From JAXLXE01 sp046328115 (GTDB lineage: Bacteria > Chloroflexota > UBA6077 > JACCZL01), in contig JAXLXE010000003.1 of NCBI GenBank assembly GCA_046328115.1, positions 558,001 through 622,000 on the forward strand: a stretch of DNA of 64,000 nt, read 5' to 3'. Positions 25,720 through 34,340 of the stretch are shown piece by piece (position 1 is the first letter of the stretch; the number at the start of each line of letters is the position of its first letter). The notes under the pieces are model-generated. The model was given only the letters and a program-made list of their open reading frames with translations. It ran no database searches and had not been told where the DNA came from. Both the position numbers and the translations under genes were made by a program.

Positions 25720-26532
25720 CTACATGCCGGTGAAGCGTGGCGGGCGCTTCTCCTTGAAGGCGGCCACGCCTTCCGCCAGGTCCTCGAGCTCGCGGCCCTG
25801 TGCCACGGCCGAGCCTTGATGCCAGTAACCGGTGTCGATGTCCTGACTCCATCCAGCATACACCGCATGCTTGGTGAGACCGATCGCGGAGGTTGGTCCG
25901 TTGGCCAGCTTCTCCGCCCACTCGTTCACCGCGGCGTCAAGCTGGTCTGGCGTGACCACCCGGGTGGCCAGCCCGAGTCGGAACGCCTCCTCCGCGTCCA
26001 CTGGCTCACCGAGCAGCGTCATCTCGATGGCGCGGCCCACGCCAACGTACTGCTGGAGCAGGTTCACGCCGGTCGCCAGGCCACGCTTGATGAACGGCGT
26101 GGCCATTCTGGCGTCAGTCGAGAGGATCCGGAAATCCGCGCCGAGTGCCAGGTTGAACCCGGCACCGTAGGCGTAGCCCTGGATGCGGGCCACGATTGGC
26201 TGCGCCAGGTGCCGCATCAAGTGGACCGTGCTGGTCCAGCGGCCGGGTCCCTCGACGTAGTGCTTAATGTGACCGCGCCTCTTTAGCGAGACCTGCTCGC
26301 GCGGAGCGCGCTCGCGTCCAAGCTCATCGCCGGCGCAGAACGCCCGTCCCGCCCCCGCCAGGATGATGGCGCGTACGCTGGGGTTGTCGTCGCAACGCAT
26401 GAAGGCATCGTAAAGCTGCAAGCCCACCTCATGGTTGATGGCATTTAGCTTCTCTGGCCGCTGCAGCGTGATCCGGGCGATGGATCCAGTCTGCTCGAAC
26501 GTGACGTACTGGGGCTGCTCGGCTGCGCTCAT
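25720..26532 (-). CDS. Enoyl-CoA hydratase/isomerase (crotonase) family protein
   Basis: The 270-residue product has a complete crotonase core. The first oxyanion-hole loop is LAGAGRAFCAGDELGRER (residues 60-77), and the second is GYAYGAGFNLALGADFRI. At the position where hydratases have the first catalytic Glu (P-E-I/L-x-x-G) it reads TPFIKRG, so that Glu is absent. The second half of the site contains LLQQYVGVGRAIEMTL. It may therefore be an isomerase, hydrolase or decarboxylase-like crotonase rather than a true hydratase. The C-terminal helix ends PPRFTGM, the usual crotonase tail. It is co-directional with the CaiB fusion (upstream) and the binding protein (downstream, 46-base gap), so it should act on the CoA ester formed by CaiB. 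Confidence 0.88.
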   Translation of the reverse strand: MSAAEQPQYVTFEQTGSIARITLQRPEKLNAINHEVGLQLYDAFMRCDDNPSVRAIILAGAGRAFCAGDELGRERAPREQVSLKRRGHIKHYVEGPGRWTSTVHLMRHLAQPIVARIQGYAYGAGFNLALGADFRILSTDARMATPFIKRGLATGVNLLQQYVGVGRAIEMTLLGEPVDAEEAFRLGLATRVVTPDQLDAAVNEWAEKLANGPTSAIGLTKHAVYAGWSQDIDTGYWHQGSAVAQGRELEDLAEGVAAFKEKRPPRFTGM

Positions 26533-26552
26533 GGTTGTACAGGTCTCCTTGC

Positions 26553-26568
26553 TGATGTACTGATGTAC
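26553..26568. repeat. 8-bp tandem duplication in the crotonase leader
   Basis: TGATGTAC is repeated twice and followed by TGA. It lies about 20 bases before the crotonase start and next to its AAGGAG ribosome site. Confidence 0.6.
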
Positions 26569-26596
26569 TGAACCTGGCCTTGATTACTGGATCGGA

Positions 26597-29098
26597 TCAG
26601 TAGATCGCCTGCTCGGCCACGAGCCGATCGTACTCGTCTTCTCCCAGACCCAGCAGGGTCTTGAACACGTAGTCGTTGTCCTCGCCGACGCGCGGAGCCC
26701 GGCGGAATCGATCTGGCCGCTCGCCATCGATCATCCACGGGAAGCCCAGCGTCCAGCGGCGGCCGCCCTCGAGCCGCTCGACCTGGCTGACGAAGGCGCG
26801 GGCGGCGAGATGCTCGTCCGCCACTACGTCCAGAGCGGTGAGGGTGGGCGTGGCCGCGATACCCGCTGACTGGAGCAGGCGGGCGGTCTCAGCGGCGTCG
26901 CGGTCACGGGTCCAGTGGGCGATGGCCGCGTCAAGCTCGTCGTGTCGGCGCTGACGTCCGGCAACGGTGGCAAGCTCGGCATCGGCGGACAGGTCAGGGC
27001 GGCCGATCGTCTCGCAGAACCGGCCCCAGGCCGCGTCGTCCGCCACGCTGATGGCGATCCAACGATCGTTGCCAGCGGCCGGGTAGCACCCACGCGGTGC
27101 GATGAGTGGATCGCGATTGCCACGGGCGCCAAGGACTTCGCGGCCCACGGTCCAGGCGAGCACGGGCTCCGGCAGCGCGGCCAGCATGGTCTCCGTCATG
27201 GACAGGTCATAGAAGCCGCCCTGGCCGGTGCGCCGCTGGCGCAAGATGGCGGACAGGAGGAGGAATGCCTCCATGCAGGCCGTGAGCGGATCCGTCCAGG
27301 TGCCGCCCGGCGAGGTGGGGATGCGGCCAGGATACGCGGAGAGCTCGGCCCAGCCGGTGAAGCACTGGAGCAGCGTGCCGTAGGCCACGAGGTCCCGCTG
27401 GGGGCCGGTGCGCCCAAAGCCGGAGGCAGAGGCCATGACGATCTTTGGGTTGATCTCCCGCAGCGATGGGTAGCCCAGGCCCAGCCGCTCCATGACTCCG
27501 GTTGAGAAGTTCTCAATGACCACGTCACTGATCTTGATGAGGTCGCGCACCAGGTCGCGGGCCCGATCGTCCTTGAGGTTCAGCGTGATGCTGCGCTTGC
27601 TGGGGTTGAGCTCCTCCCAGTTGGGATTGCGGTGGGAGAGATCGGGACGCAGGCGTGATTCGATCTTGATCACGTCCGCGCCCAGGGCGGCCAGGTACTT
27701 GGTGCAGATGGGCCCAGCCATGACCCAGCTAAAGTCCACGATGCGCACCCCATCCAGCGGCTTCGTGGCCGGCGCCGTGACGCTTGCTGCCGGGCGCGGC
27801 GAGGCGGGCGGAGTCTCGACCCGCGGGGGTCCACCGCCTTCGACCGGTGCCGCGCCGGTCGCGGCGGCGATGCGCGCGGCGTCGTAGCCGGGCAGCGCGC
27901 CGTAGACCGCCGCGTTGTGCTGGCCAAGGCGCGGTGCCAGGGAAGGCCGCGGGCGTTCGGCGTCTGGCGTGGTGTACGAGACGCCGGGGAACGTGATCCG
28001 CCCGAGGGTGGGGTGATCCTGCTCCACAAAGAAGCCGCGGTGGGCAAACTGGGGGAGCTCCAGCATGTCGGTGGCCGTGCCCAGCGGATAGCAGGCAACG
28101 CGGCGGGCCTGGGCCTCCTCGAACACCCAGCGCTTGGGCTGCTGCCGGCTCCAGGCGCTGATCAGCGGGTGTAGCTCCAGCCAGTTCTCCTGGCGCAGAT
28201 TCCGATCGGCGAAGCGCGGATCGCTCGCCCACTCAGGGTTGCCCATCACCTCCACCCAGCGCGCCCACTGGTGCTCCTCACGGGGGGAGATGACGGCCCA
28301 CCCGTCCTTGCAGGGGATGAACGAGACCGTAGCGTTGGCAGAGGCTGTGACCACCTGGCGGCCGCCGCCGCCATCGCCACCGTCGTAGCCGCCACGCTCG
28401 CCGGCCTTGCGGTCCAGGGCGTTGTGCTGGGCCTGGTTCTCGGCGCCCACGGCCTCTTGCTGGGAGACGTCCAGGTGGCTGCCCCGCCCATCGCGCTGGG
28501 CAATGAGGAGACCGTGCACGGCGGCTCCCGCCACGATCTCCCCGCCGAGAAACGCGCCGGCGTAACTGGGCGATGTCATGGGGGGCAGGTCCGCGCTCTC
28601 AATTTCTCGCGACGGGAACCCGTAGGCGAATCCTGAGCTGTGGAAGGCGGTGAGATCGTCGCCGGACCAGCTGGCCTGGGGGCCGAACTGGCCAAACGGC
28701 GTGACGGACACCACGCTGAGGCGGGGATTGCGCGCCTGAAGCGTGTCCACGCCTACGCCAATCTGGGTGAGGTAGTCGGGCGGAAAGCTCTCGATGAGCA
28801 CATCGACCCGTTCCGCCAGATCGAGCAGGGCCGCGCGCCCGGCGGGTCTGGTGAGGTCCAGCGTGATGCCGCGCTTGCCGGCGTTCAGGTAGAGGTAGAA
28901 GCCGCTCGCCTCGGGATCAGGCTGATTGTCGCGGAAGGGGCCGCGCTGGCGTGTGGAGTCCCCCCCGGGCGGCTCTGCCTTGACCACATCGGCGCCCAGA
29001 TCGGCGAGCAGCTTGCCGCCATAGGGCCCCGCGATCCCGACAGCGAGCTCCAGCACGCGCACACCCGCCAGGGGACGATCGACCACGCTGCACCTCAC
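26597..29098 (-). CDS. Tandem CaiB/BaiF (class III) CoA-transferase fusion
   Basis: The 833-residue product contains two full family III CoA-transferase units. Unit 1 (residues 6-400) opens PLAGVRVLELAVGIAGPYGG and has the Asp motif LDVSQQEAVG. Unit 2 (residues 435-830) opens PLDGVRIVDFSWVMAGPICT and has YDLSMTETML. A Pro/Ala-rich linker (about residues 405-435) joins them. Both units keep the catalytic Asp that forms the acyl-anhydride. Single-unit enzymes dimerise into interlocked rings, so the fusion may be a built-in heterodimer. The start is GTG 29098 or GTG 29086. It heads the operon CaiB-crotonase-SBP-DppB-DppC and is divergent from the HTH regulator, with an operator-like repeat between them. 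Confidence 0.9.
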   Translation of the reverse strand: MRCSVVDRPLAGVRVLELAVGIAGPYGGKLLADLGADVVKAEPPGGDSTRQRGPFRDNQPDPEASGFYLYLNAGKRGITLDLTRPAGRAALLDLAERVDVLIESFPPDYLTQIGVGVDTLQARNPRLSVVSVTPFGQFGPQASWSGDDLTAFHSSGFAYGFPSREIESADLPPMTSPSYAGAFLGGEIVAGAAVHGLLIAQRDGRGSHLDVSQQEAVGAENQAQHNALDRKAGERGGYDGGDGGGGRQVVTASANATVSFIPCKDGWAVISPREEHQWARWVEVMGNPEWASDPRFADRNLRQENWLELHPLISAWSRQQPKRWVFEEAQARRVACYPLGTATDMLELPQFAHRGFFVEQDHPTLGRITFPGVSYTTPDAERPRPSLAPRLGQHNAAVYGALPGYDAARIAAATGAAPVEGGGPPRVETPPASPRPAASVTAPATKPLDGVRIVDFSWVMAGPICTKYLAALGADVIKIESRLRPDLSHRNPNWEELNPSKRSITLNLKDDRARDLVRDLIKISDVVIENFSTGVMERLGLGYPSLREINPKIVMASASGFGRTGPQRDLVAYGTLLQCFTGWAELSAYPGRIPTSPGGTWTDPLTACMEAFLLLSAILRQRRTGQGGFYDLSMTETMLAALPEPVLAWTVGREVLGARGNRDPLIAPRGCYPAAGNDRWIAISVADDAAWGRFCETIGRPDLSADAELATVAGRQRRHDELDAAIAHWTRDRDAAETARLLQSAGIAATPTLTALDVVADEHLAARAFVSQVERLEGGRRWTLGFPWMIDGERPDRFRRAPRVGEDNDYVFKTLLGLGEDEYDRLVAEQAIY

Positions 29099-29184
29099 CG
29101 CTGGGTATCACACGGCGCCCACAGGCTGGTGCGCCGCTTGTCTCGCGCGCCGCCGTGTCCGTCGCGGAGTTCATGGTATCGTCA

Positions 29185-29240
29185 GATCCGTTGCATACTC
29201 TACAGCGGATGCAACGACTCACGCAGCGCCCGATGCGACA
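29185..29240. promoter_or_regulatory. Operator-like inverted repeat, site 1
   Basis: CGTTGCAT (29189-29196) and ATGCAACG (29209-29216) form an 8-bp inverted repeat with a 12-base spacer. It lies between the CaiB operon and its divergent regulator. About 42 of 56 positions match site 2 at 35359, in the same orientation and with identical arm spacing. Confidence 0.75.
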
Positions 29241-29327
29241 CACTCCCTCAATTCTGCATCCAGCCCGATCGAGTGGCTCGCGCCGCGCTCCCCTGCTCCT
29301 CCGCATTCTGGCAGGGCAGCCCAGGCG

Positions 29328-30320
29328 TTGGCGGGCTCGGTGACGCAACCGGCACCTGGGCCGAGCACGTTTGGCGCCGCGCTGGAGCATTTCATGCTCC
29401 GCGCCAAGGTCTGGGACACGGTACTGGCGCGGAGGATCGGGGCGTCTCGCTCTGAAGTGTTTCGCTGGCGCACGGGGCGCGCCCTCCCCTCTCGGCGAAA
29501 CCTCGAGCGCCTCCAGGGTGCCCTCTCGTGGGCGGCGGGCGGCACGGTGGTCCCGCTTGACGCGACCGAATGGGATCAGCTCCTGGTGCTGGCCGGCCAC
29601 GGCGTGGCCTGGCGGACGAGCGGTCCCGATGCGCGCAACCGAGTGGAGCTGCCGGACCGCTGCGCCGTGTACGCCTACCAGTACGAGCAGCGCAGCTTTC
29701 CCTCCCAGTGGTCACGGCGATCGGCGGAGATCGAGCGCGAGATCCAGGGCGCGATGCACTGCATGCTGTATCGCCCACCCACGTACTTGCGGCCGGACTC
29801 GATGACGCGCCTGTACCAGCAGTGGTATGCGCCTGACGTGGTGGATCGCTACATCCAGGACCTGGACGAACGACGGCGGCTCTGGGAGCGGCGGGTTGCC
29901 GAGTACGAGGTGCGCCACATCTACAGCAAGGAGTCGTTGGCGGGGTACATCCGCGGGCGCACCTGGCAGGGGCACCACCTGACGCGTGAGATGGTGCGCG
30001 AGCACATCGTGATGTTGCTCGATCTGCTGGATCGTCTCTACCCCAACTTTGCGATCGGGCTGGACGAAGACCTGTTGCCCTTCGACGCGACCATCGTGGG
30101 CCACGAGGTCGTCCTTCTGCGCCTGAGGCAGGCCAACATGGTGAACGCCGTGGGATGGACGATCTTTGGCATGGAGATGTCCGGCCTGAGCGTGGTGAAG
30201 ACGTTCTCGCAGGCGTTTGATCGCACCTGGGGCAAGCGTACCGTGACGAAGGATCCCGCCGCGATTCGCGCCTGGCTGATGGCGCAGTTCGCGGATAGCG
30301 AGGGTGAAGAAGGCGTGTGA
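29328..30320 (+). CDS. HTH transcriptional regulator of the flanking import/CoA operons
   Basis: The product has up to 330 residues. The start may be TTG 29328 or GTG 29340; no ribosome site decides it. Residues 15-62 are an XRE-type HTH (RAKVWDTVLARRIGASRSEV, FRWRTGRALPSRRNLERL). The remaining 260 residues are a single acidic/basic helical-alpha/beta domain (RSAEIEREIQGAMHCMLYRP, REHIVMLLDLLDRLYPNF, EVVLLRLRQANMVNAVGW) of the kind found as ligand-sensing tails on XRE regulators in this phylum. It sits between two operons that both carry the same operator-like repeat, so it is the likely repressor or activator of both. No metal or enzymatic motif is visible. Confidence 0.75.
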   Translation: MAGSVTQPAPGPSTFGAALEHFMLRAKVWDTVLARRIGASRSEVFRWRTGRALPSRRNLERLQGALSWAAGGTVVPLDATEWDQLLVLAGHGVAWRTSGPDARNRVELPDRCAVYAYQYEQRSFPSQWSRRSAEIEREIQGAMHCMLYRPPTYLRPDSMTRLYQQWYAPDVVDRYIQDLDERRRLWERRVAEYEVRHIYSKESLAGYIRGRTWQGHHLTREMVREHIVMLLDLLDRLYPNFAIGLDEDLLPFDATIVGHEVVLLRLRQANMVNAVGWTIFGMEMSGLSVVKTFSQAFDRTWGKRTVTKDPAAIRAWLMAQFADSEGEEGV

Positions 30321-30326
30321 CGGCCT

Positions 30327-30349
30327 CCCGGGGCAACCTTTGCCCCGGG
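30327..30349. terminator. Bidirectional hairpin terminator
   Basis: A perfect 10-bp stem (CCCGGGGCAA/TTGCCCCGGG) with a 3-base loop lies between the convergent regulator and enolase-superfamily genes. Confidence 0.65.
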
Positions 30350-30369
30350 TTGCGCGGTCTGGTGCGACG

Positions 30370-31488
30370 CTACCGGTCCACGTTGTGGCGAGCGATGACG
30401 TCTGGGTCGAACTCCAGGCCGAAGCCCGGACCCGTCGGGAGGTCAATCGTGCCGTCGTGGATCCGTGGTCGGTTGGTCATGAGCGTGGCCCACAGCGGAT
30501 CACGGTCTGGGTTTGGGAAACACTCCACGTAGCCGCCGTTCGGCACTGAAGCCAGCAGGTGCATGGCCACCTGGGGCTCCTCGTGGTGGGCCATCATTAC
30601 GTCGTGCAGCGCGCAGTAGGCCGCGGCACGGCGCCATTCCGTGGGCCCGCCCGCGTGCGAAGCGTCCACGTTGCAGTGGTCGATCGCGCGACCATCCACC
30701 AGGTCACGCACCTGCGCTGCCGACCGCTCCGATTGGCCGGCGGTGACCGCCACGCCGGTCACTTCACGTACACGTCGCATGCCCGCGATCTCGTTGTTCC
30801 ACTGGAGCGGCTCCTCGAGCCAGAGCAACCCGAGGTCCTTAACGCCCTGGGCAAAGCGAATCGCGTCCCGCAGGCACCAGGCGCGGTTGGCATCGGCCGC
30901 GATCTCGAATGAGCGGTCGACGCCCTTGCGGCAGTAGGCGAAGCGCTCGATGTCCTCGTCGATTGAGTAGCGGCCGACCTTCATCTTCACGCCGGCCATC
31001 CCCTGCTCGCGCAGCCAGATCATCTCATCGGTCAGGGCCTCAACGCCCTTGCCCTCTTCGTAGTAGCCCGCGATGGCCACGATTGGGACCGAATCGCGGT
31101 ACCCACCCCAGAGCCGATAGACGGGCTGGCCGGTCACCTTTCCGATGCCGTCCCAGATGGCGGTATCGATCGCGCTCAGGGCGTCCATGAGAATCGTGAG
31201 CCGCTTGGGCTCGGCCGTGGCCAGGCGGAACATCTTGGCCCAGATCCGCTCGGTGGAAAACAGATCCTCGCCCACCACCTCTGGCCGAAGCTCATGTTCG
31301 ATGGCTGAGCGCACACGCGCCTGATCGTCACCCCGGGTGTCTCCGGTGTACATGCGCCCAACCACGCCATCATCGGTCACGATCTCCGTGATGATGGTGG
31401 CGCGCTCGGTGATCCGGTAGGTGCCGCCCTCGAAGACGCGGGGCAGCGGCACGCGCAGCCCAATGGTCCGGATGTCGCGGATCTTCAT
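30370..31488 (-). CDS. Mandelate racemase/muconate lactonizing enzyme family protein (enolase superfamily)
   Basis: The 372-residue product starts at ATG 31488. The barrel shows K168-x-K170 (GVKMKVG), metal ligands D199 (AADANRAW) and E225 (LWLEEP), and a His near residue 301 (MMAHHEEP). Where most members have G-E for the third ligand, this one reads TAGQSE, so Q252 or E254 occupies it. K-x-K plus a barrel His is the mandelate-racemase arrangement, which abstracts the alpha-proton of a carboxylate for racemisation or dehydration. It is the last gene of the second import operon and probably acts on the imported acid. Confidence 0.88.
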   Translation of the reverse strand: MKIRDIRTIGLRVPLPRVFEGGTYRITERATIITEIVTDDGVVGRMYTGDTRGDDQARVRSAIEHELRPEVVGEDLFSTERIWAKMFRLATAEPKRLTILMDALSAIDTAIWDGIGKVTGQPVYRLWGGYRDSVPIVAIAGYYEEGKGVEALTDEMIWLREQGMAGVKMKVGRYSIDEDIERFAYCRKGVDRSFEIAADANRAWCLRDAIRFAQGVKDLGLLWLEEPLQWNNEIAGMRRVREVTGVAVTAGQSERSAAQVRDLVDGRAIDHCNVDASHAGGPTEWRRAAAYCALHDVMMAHHEEPQVAMHLLASVPNGGYVECFPNPDRDPLWATLMTNRPRIHDGTIDLPTGPGFGLEFDPDVIARHNVDR

Positions 31489-31543
31489 GCCGCTGGACTC
31501 CCAGGCGGCGCTCGATCTGGTATGGGGTCGAGCGTCGCGATAG

Positions 31544-31570
31544 GGGGCGGCGCCGCGGTGGCGCCGCCCC
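31544..31570 (-). terminator. Intercistronic GC hairpin after the second binding-protein gene
   Basis: A perfect 11-bp stem (GGGGCGGCGCC/GGCGCCGCCCC) with loop GCGGT starts nine bases after the binding-protein stop. Its placement matches the hairpin at 23801. Confidence 0.6.
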
Positions 31571-31578
31571 GCGCAAAG

Positions 31579-33330
31579 CTAGCTAGATTTGTTTACGCCG
31601 TGCAGGTACGTTATGGCCCACGGCATGAAGACGGTGCCCTGGACCTCGGGCTTCTGGGCGATCACCGTCTGCGGATGCCACGCGAAGAGCTCTGGGACGT
31701 TCTCCCAGACGATCTTCTGGATCTCAGCGTAGATCTTGGCTCGCTCCGCGTCGTTGAACGTCTCGCGGCCCTTGGGGAGCATCTCTTCGATGCGAGGGTC
31801 CACCCAGCGGCCGCGGTTGTCCTCGTCGATGAGCTGACTGCTGTACAGCCGGTTCAGATTGAAATCCGTGCCGATGCCGCCCTTGCTCTGGAGGAACAGG
31901 TCGCGCACGTTGTCTTTCGCGCGCACGAGCTGACCCCAGACCGCATCCTCGCGCTGCTGCAGGTCAACCTCGATCCCAACCTGTGAGTAGTACTCCGCGT
32001 AGGCCTGGCACGCATCTGGCTGCGGCGCGAAATTGGAGAACAGGATGGCCATCTTGAAGCCGTTGCCGTAGCCCGCGTCCTTCAGCAGCTGCTTGGCCTT
32101 GGCCGGATCGTAGTTGTACGGCGTCTGCTCCACGCGATACGGGTTGCCCGGCCACAGTGGGCTGGTCGCGGGCAGAGCCAGTCCCTTCAGGATCGTCTTG
32201 ATAATCGTGTCACGATCCACGGCGTACATCAGGGCTTGCCGCACCCGCACGTCGTCGAACGGCTTCTTCACCGTGAGCACGCCCATGATGTAGGCGGCGG
32301 ACGGCGTGTGGGTGGAGACCTTCAGCTTATTGTTCGCCTTCAGACGGTCGTAGAAGGCAGGGGCCACGCTGGAGACGTAATCGATCTCGCCCGCCTCCAG
32401 TCCGGCGATCATCGCGCCGGCCTCGGGGATCACGCGGAGCGTTACCCGCTCCATGAGCGCCTTCTGTGGTCCCCAGTAATCGCCGTTGGGTACGGCAATC
32501 GCGGCCTCTGTACCCTTCCATTCCGCGAACTTATAGGGTCCTGTGCCGACCGGCGCGCGCCCGAAGTCCGCCACGGCACCCTTCTGGGCCGCGGTGGGAC
32601 TCACGATGGCGGTGCCCGGGTCCGTGAGCGCCAGAACGAAGTCCGCATACGGCTGCTTCGTGACGAAGTTCACCGTGTTGGTGTCCACAACGTCTACGCG
32701 ATCCAGGATCTGGATACGGCCGACGGCTTCAGTGGCCGCGACCTTCGGGTCCTTGAGACGATCGTAAGTGAACTTCACGGCCTCCGCGTTGAACGGCGTC
32801 CCATCGTGGAACTTCACGTTCTCCTGGAGCTTCACGGTCCAGGTCTTGCCATCCTGGCTGGTGGTCCAGGACTTGGCGAGCCACGGGACGAACTTCGGGT
32901 TCTGCGGATCGTCGTACCTGACGAGGGTCTCGGTCATGAGCAGCGACAGCGCCTTGGTCGGCTCCCGACGGATGAAGGCCGGGTCTAACGTGGAGGCCGT
33001 CTGGTCCGTGGCAAACGTGAACGTGCCCCTGGGGGTCTGCGAGGCTGGGGCGGCCTGCGCCGCGGGCTTGCTCGCCTCCGCTGGTTTGGCCGCGGCGGGT
33101 GCTGTGTCGGCTGGCTTCGCCGCGGGTGCCGTCGCGGCCGCGGCCGGCTTGCTCTCCGCGGGTTTGGATTCGGCGGGCTTGGACTCGGTCGGTTTGCCCG
33201 GCGCGGGCGCGGGTGCCTGCCCGCACGCCTGCAGCATGGCCAGCCCGCCCGTCATCCCCACTGTTGCGCCGACGGTAACGATGAATCGCCGCCGTGACAG
33301 CCCCGTGCTCTCGCCGCTTTGCTTGAACAT
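31579..33330 (-). CDS. ABC transporter substrate-binding lipoprotein (SBP family 5), second system
   Basis: The 583-residue product starts at ATG 33330, with AAAGGAG nine bases upstream. The N-terminus has SRRRFIVTVGATVG (Tat-type) and a lipobox ending at C36 (AMLQAC). A Lys-Pro-Ala-Glu repeat linker covers residues 44-95. The family 5 fold follows (KSWTTSQDGKTWTVKLQENV, then VRVRQALMYAVDRDTIIKTI). It belongs to the OppB-OppC-SBP-enolase operon controlled from 35226. The linker repeats (KPAESKPAE) are typical of exported lipoproteins of filamentous high-GC phyla. The ligand is unknown; the enolase-superfamily partner favours a hydroxy or sugar acid. Confidence 0.92.
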   Translation of the reverse strand: MFKQSGESTGLSRRRFIVTVGATVGMTGGLAMLQACGQAPAPAPGKPTESKPAESKPAESKPAAAATAPAAKPADTAPAAAKPAEASKPAAQAAPASQTPRGTFTFATDQTASTLDPAFIRREPTKALSLLMTETLVRYDDPQNPKFVPWLAKSWTTSQDGKTWTVKLQENVKFHDGTPFNAEAVKFTYDRLKDPKVAATEAVGRIQILDRVDVVDTNTVNFVTKQPYADFVLALTDPGTAIVSPTAAQKGAVADFGRAPVGTGPYKFAEWKGTEAAIAVPNGDYWGPQKALMERVTLRVIPEAGAMIAGLEAGEIDYVSSVAPAFYDRLKANNKLKVSTHTPSAAYIMGVLTVKKPFDDVRVRQALMYAVDRDTIIKTILKGLALPATSPLWPGNPYRVEQTPYNYDPAKAKQLLKDAGYGNGFKMAILFSNFAPQPDACQAYAEYYSQVGIEVDLQQREDAVWGQLVRAKDNVRDLFLQSKGGIGTDFNLNRLYSSQLIDEDNRGRWVDPRIEEMLPKGRETFNDAERAKIYAEIQKIVWENVPELFAWHPQTVIAQKPEVQGTVFMPWAITYLHGVNKSS

Positions 33331-33348
33331 CACACGCTCCTTTGCTCG

Positions 33349-33380
33349 GTGAACTGCTGGGTAAACTGCTGGGTGAACTT
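33349..33380. repeat. 12-bp tandem repeat, about 2.7 copies
   Basis: The units are GTGAACTGCTGG, GTAAACTGCTGG and a partial GTGAACTT. They lie in the 119-bp spacer between the OppC and binding-protein genes, just upstream of the latter's ribosome site. Confidence 0.75.
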
Positions 33381-33449
33381 GTCCGCCAATTCTCGCGTCA
33401 GCGCTCCGTATTCGCTAGCACACTTCGCTCCCGCCACCTGGCCGCCGGC

Positions 33450-34340
33450 TCACGTCTTCAAGCGTGGGTCCAGCACGTCTCTGATGCCATCGCCGAGCAG
33501 ATTCAATCCGAGCACGGTGAACAGGATCGCCAGGCCTGGTGCCAGGATCGTATGCGGGGCGGTGACCATATACGTCCGCGCGTTCGTCAGCATGGCACCC
33601 CACTCCGGCGTGGGCGGCTGGGCCCCCAGCCCCAGGAACGAGAGCCCCGCGGCGGTGAGGACCGCCGTGGCGATGCGCAGGCTGAACTGGACGACGATTG
33701 GAGCCGAGATGTTGGGCATGATGTGCTGCATGATGATCCTGGCGTCGCCCACGCCCACGGCCCGCGCAGCTAGCACGTAGTCCTGCTCCTTCGCGCTCAG
33801 CGTACTGCCATGGGCAAGACGCGCGAAGGCCGGGATGGACTGGACCCCAATGGCCAGGACCACGTTGATCAAGCCGGTCCCAAGCGCGGCGATGATCGCC
33901 AGCGCCAGCAGAATCCCCGGCAAGGCGAGCAGCACGTCCATGACGCGCATGATGAGATGGTCGAGCCACTTTCCGTGGAATGCCCCAACCGCGCCCAGGA
34001 CCGTGCCCACGATTGCCGCGATCAGCGTGGCCGCCAGGCTCACCGACAGCGAGAGCTGTGCCCCCACCAGGAGTCGGCTCAGAATGTCCCTTCCGAGCTC
34101 GTCGGTGCCCAACCAGAACTGGGCGGAAGGCGGCTGGAGCTGATTGATCAGGCTCTGGCGGGTGGGACCGTACGGCGCTATGAACGGGCCCACGATCGCG
34201 AGAAACACGAAGATGAGCGTGATCACCAGCCCGAACACGGCGGTTCGGCTGCGCCTCAGCCTCCGCCACCATTCGAGCAGCGTTGGCGCGGTCGCCGGTC
34301 GGATCTCAGCCGTATTTGATACGCGGATCGAGATAGACAT
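33450..34340 (-). CDS. ABC transporter permease (OppC/DppC-like), second system
   Basis: The 296-residue product starts at ATG 34340 and overlaps the OppB gene by 35 bp. Features are a basic N-terminus, helix 1 (AVFGLVITLIFVFLAIVGPF), the loop FWLGTDELGRDILSRLLVGA, the EAA loop KEQDYVLAARAVGVGDARII and the C-terminal GDGIRDVLDPRLKT. Six helices are visible. It forms the channel with the OppB partner. Long overlap implies tight translational coupling. Confidence 0.93.
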   Translation of the reverse strand: MSISIRVSNTAEIRPATAPTLLEWWRRLRRSRTAVFGLVITLIFVFLAIVGPFIAPYGPTRQSLINQLQPPSAQFWLGTDELGRDILSRLLVGAQLSLSVSLAATLIAAIVGTVLGAVGAFHGKWLDHLIMRVMDVLLALPGILLALAIIAALGTGLINVVLAIGVQSIPAFARLAHGSTLSAKEQDYVLAARAVGVGDARIIMQHIMPNISAPIVVQFSLRIATAVLTAAGLSFLGLGAQPPTPEWGAMLTNARTYMVTAPHTILAPGLAILFTVLGLNLLGDGIRDVLDPRLKT

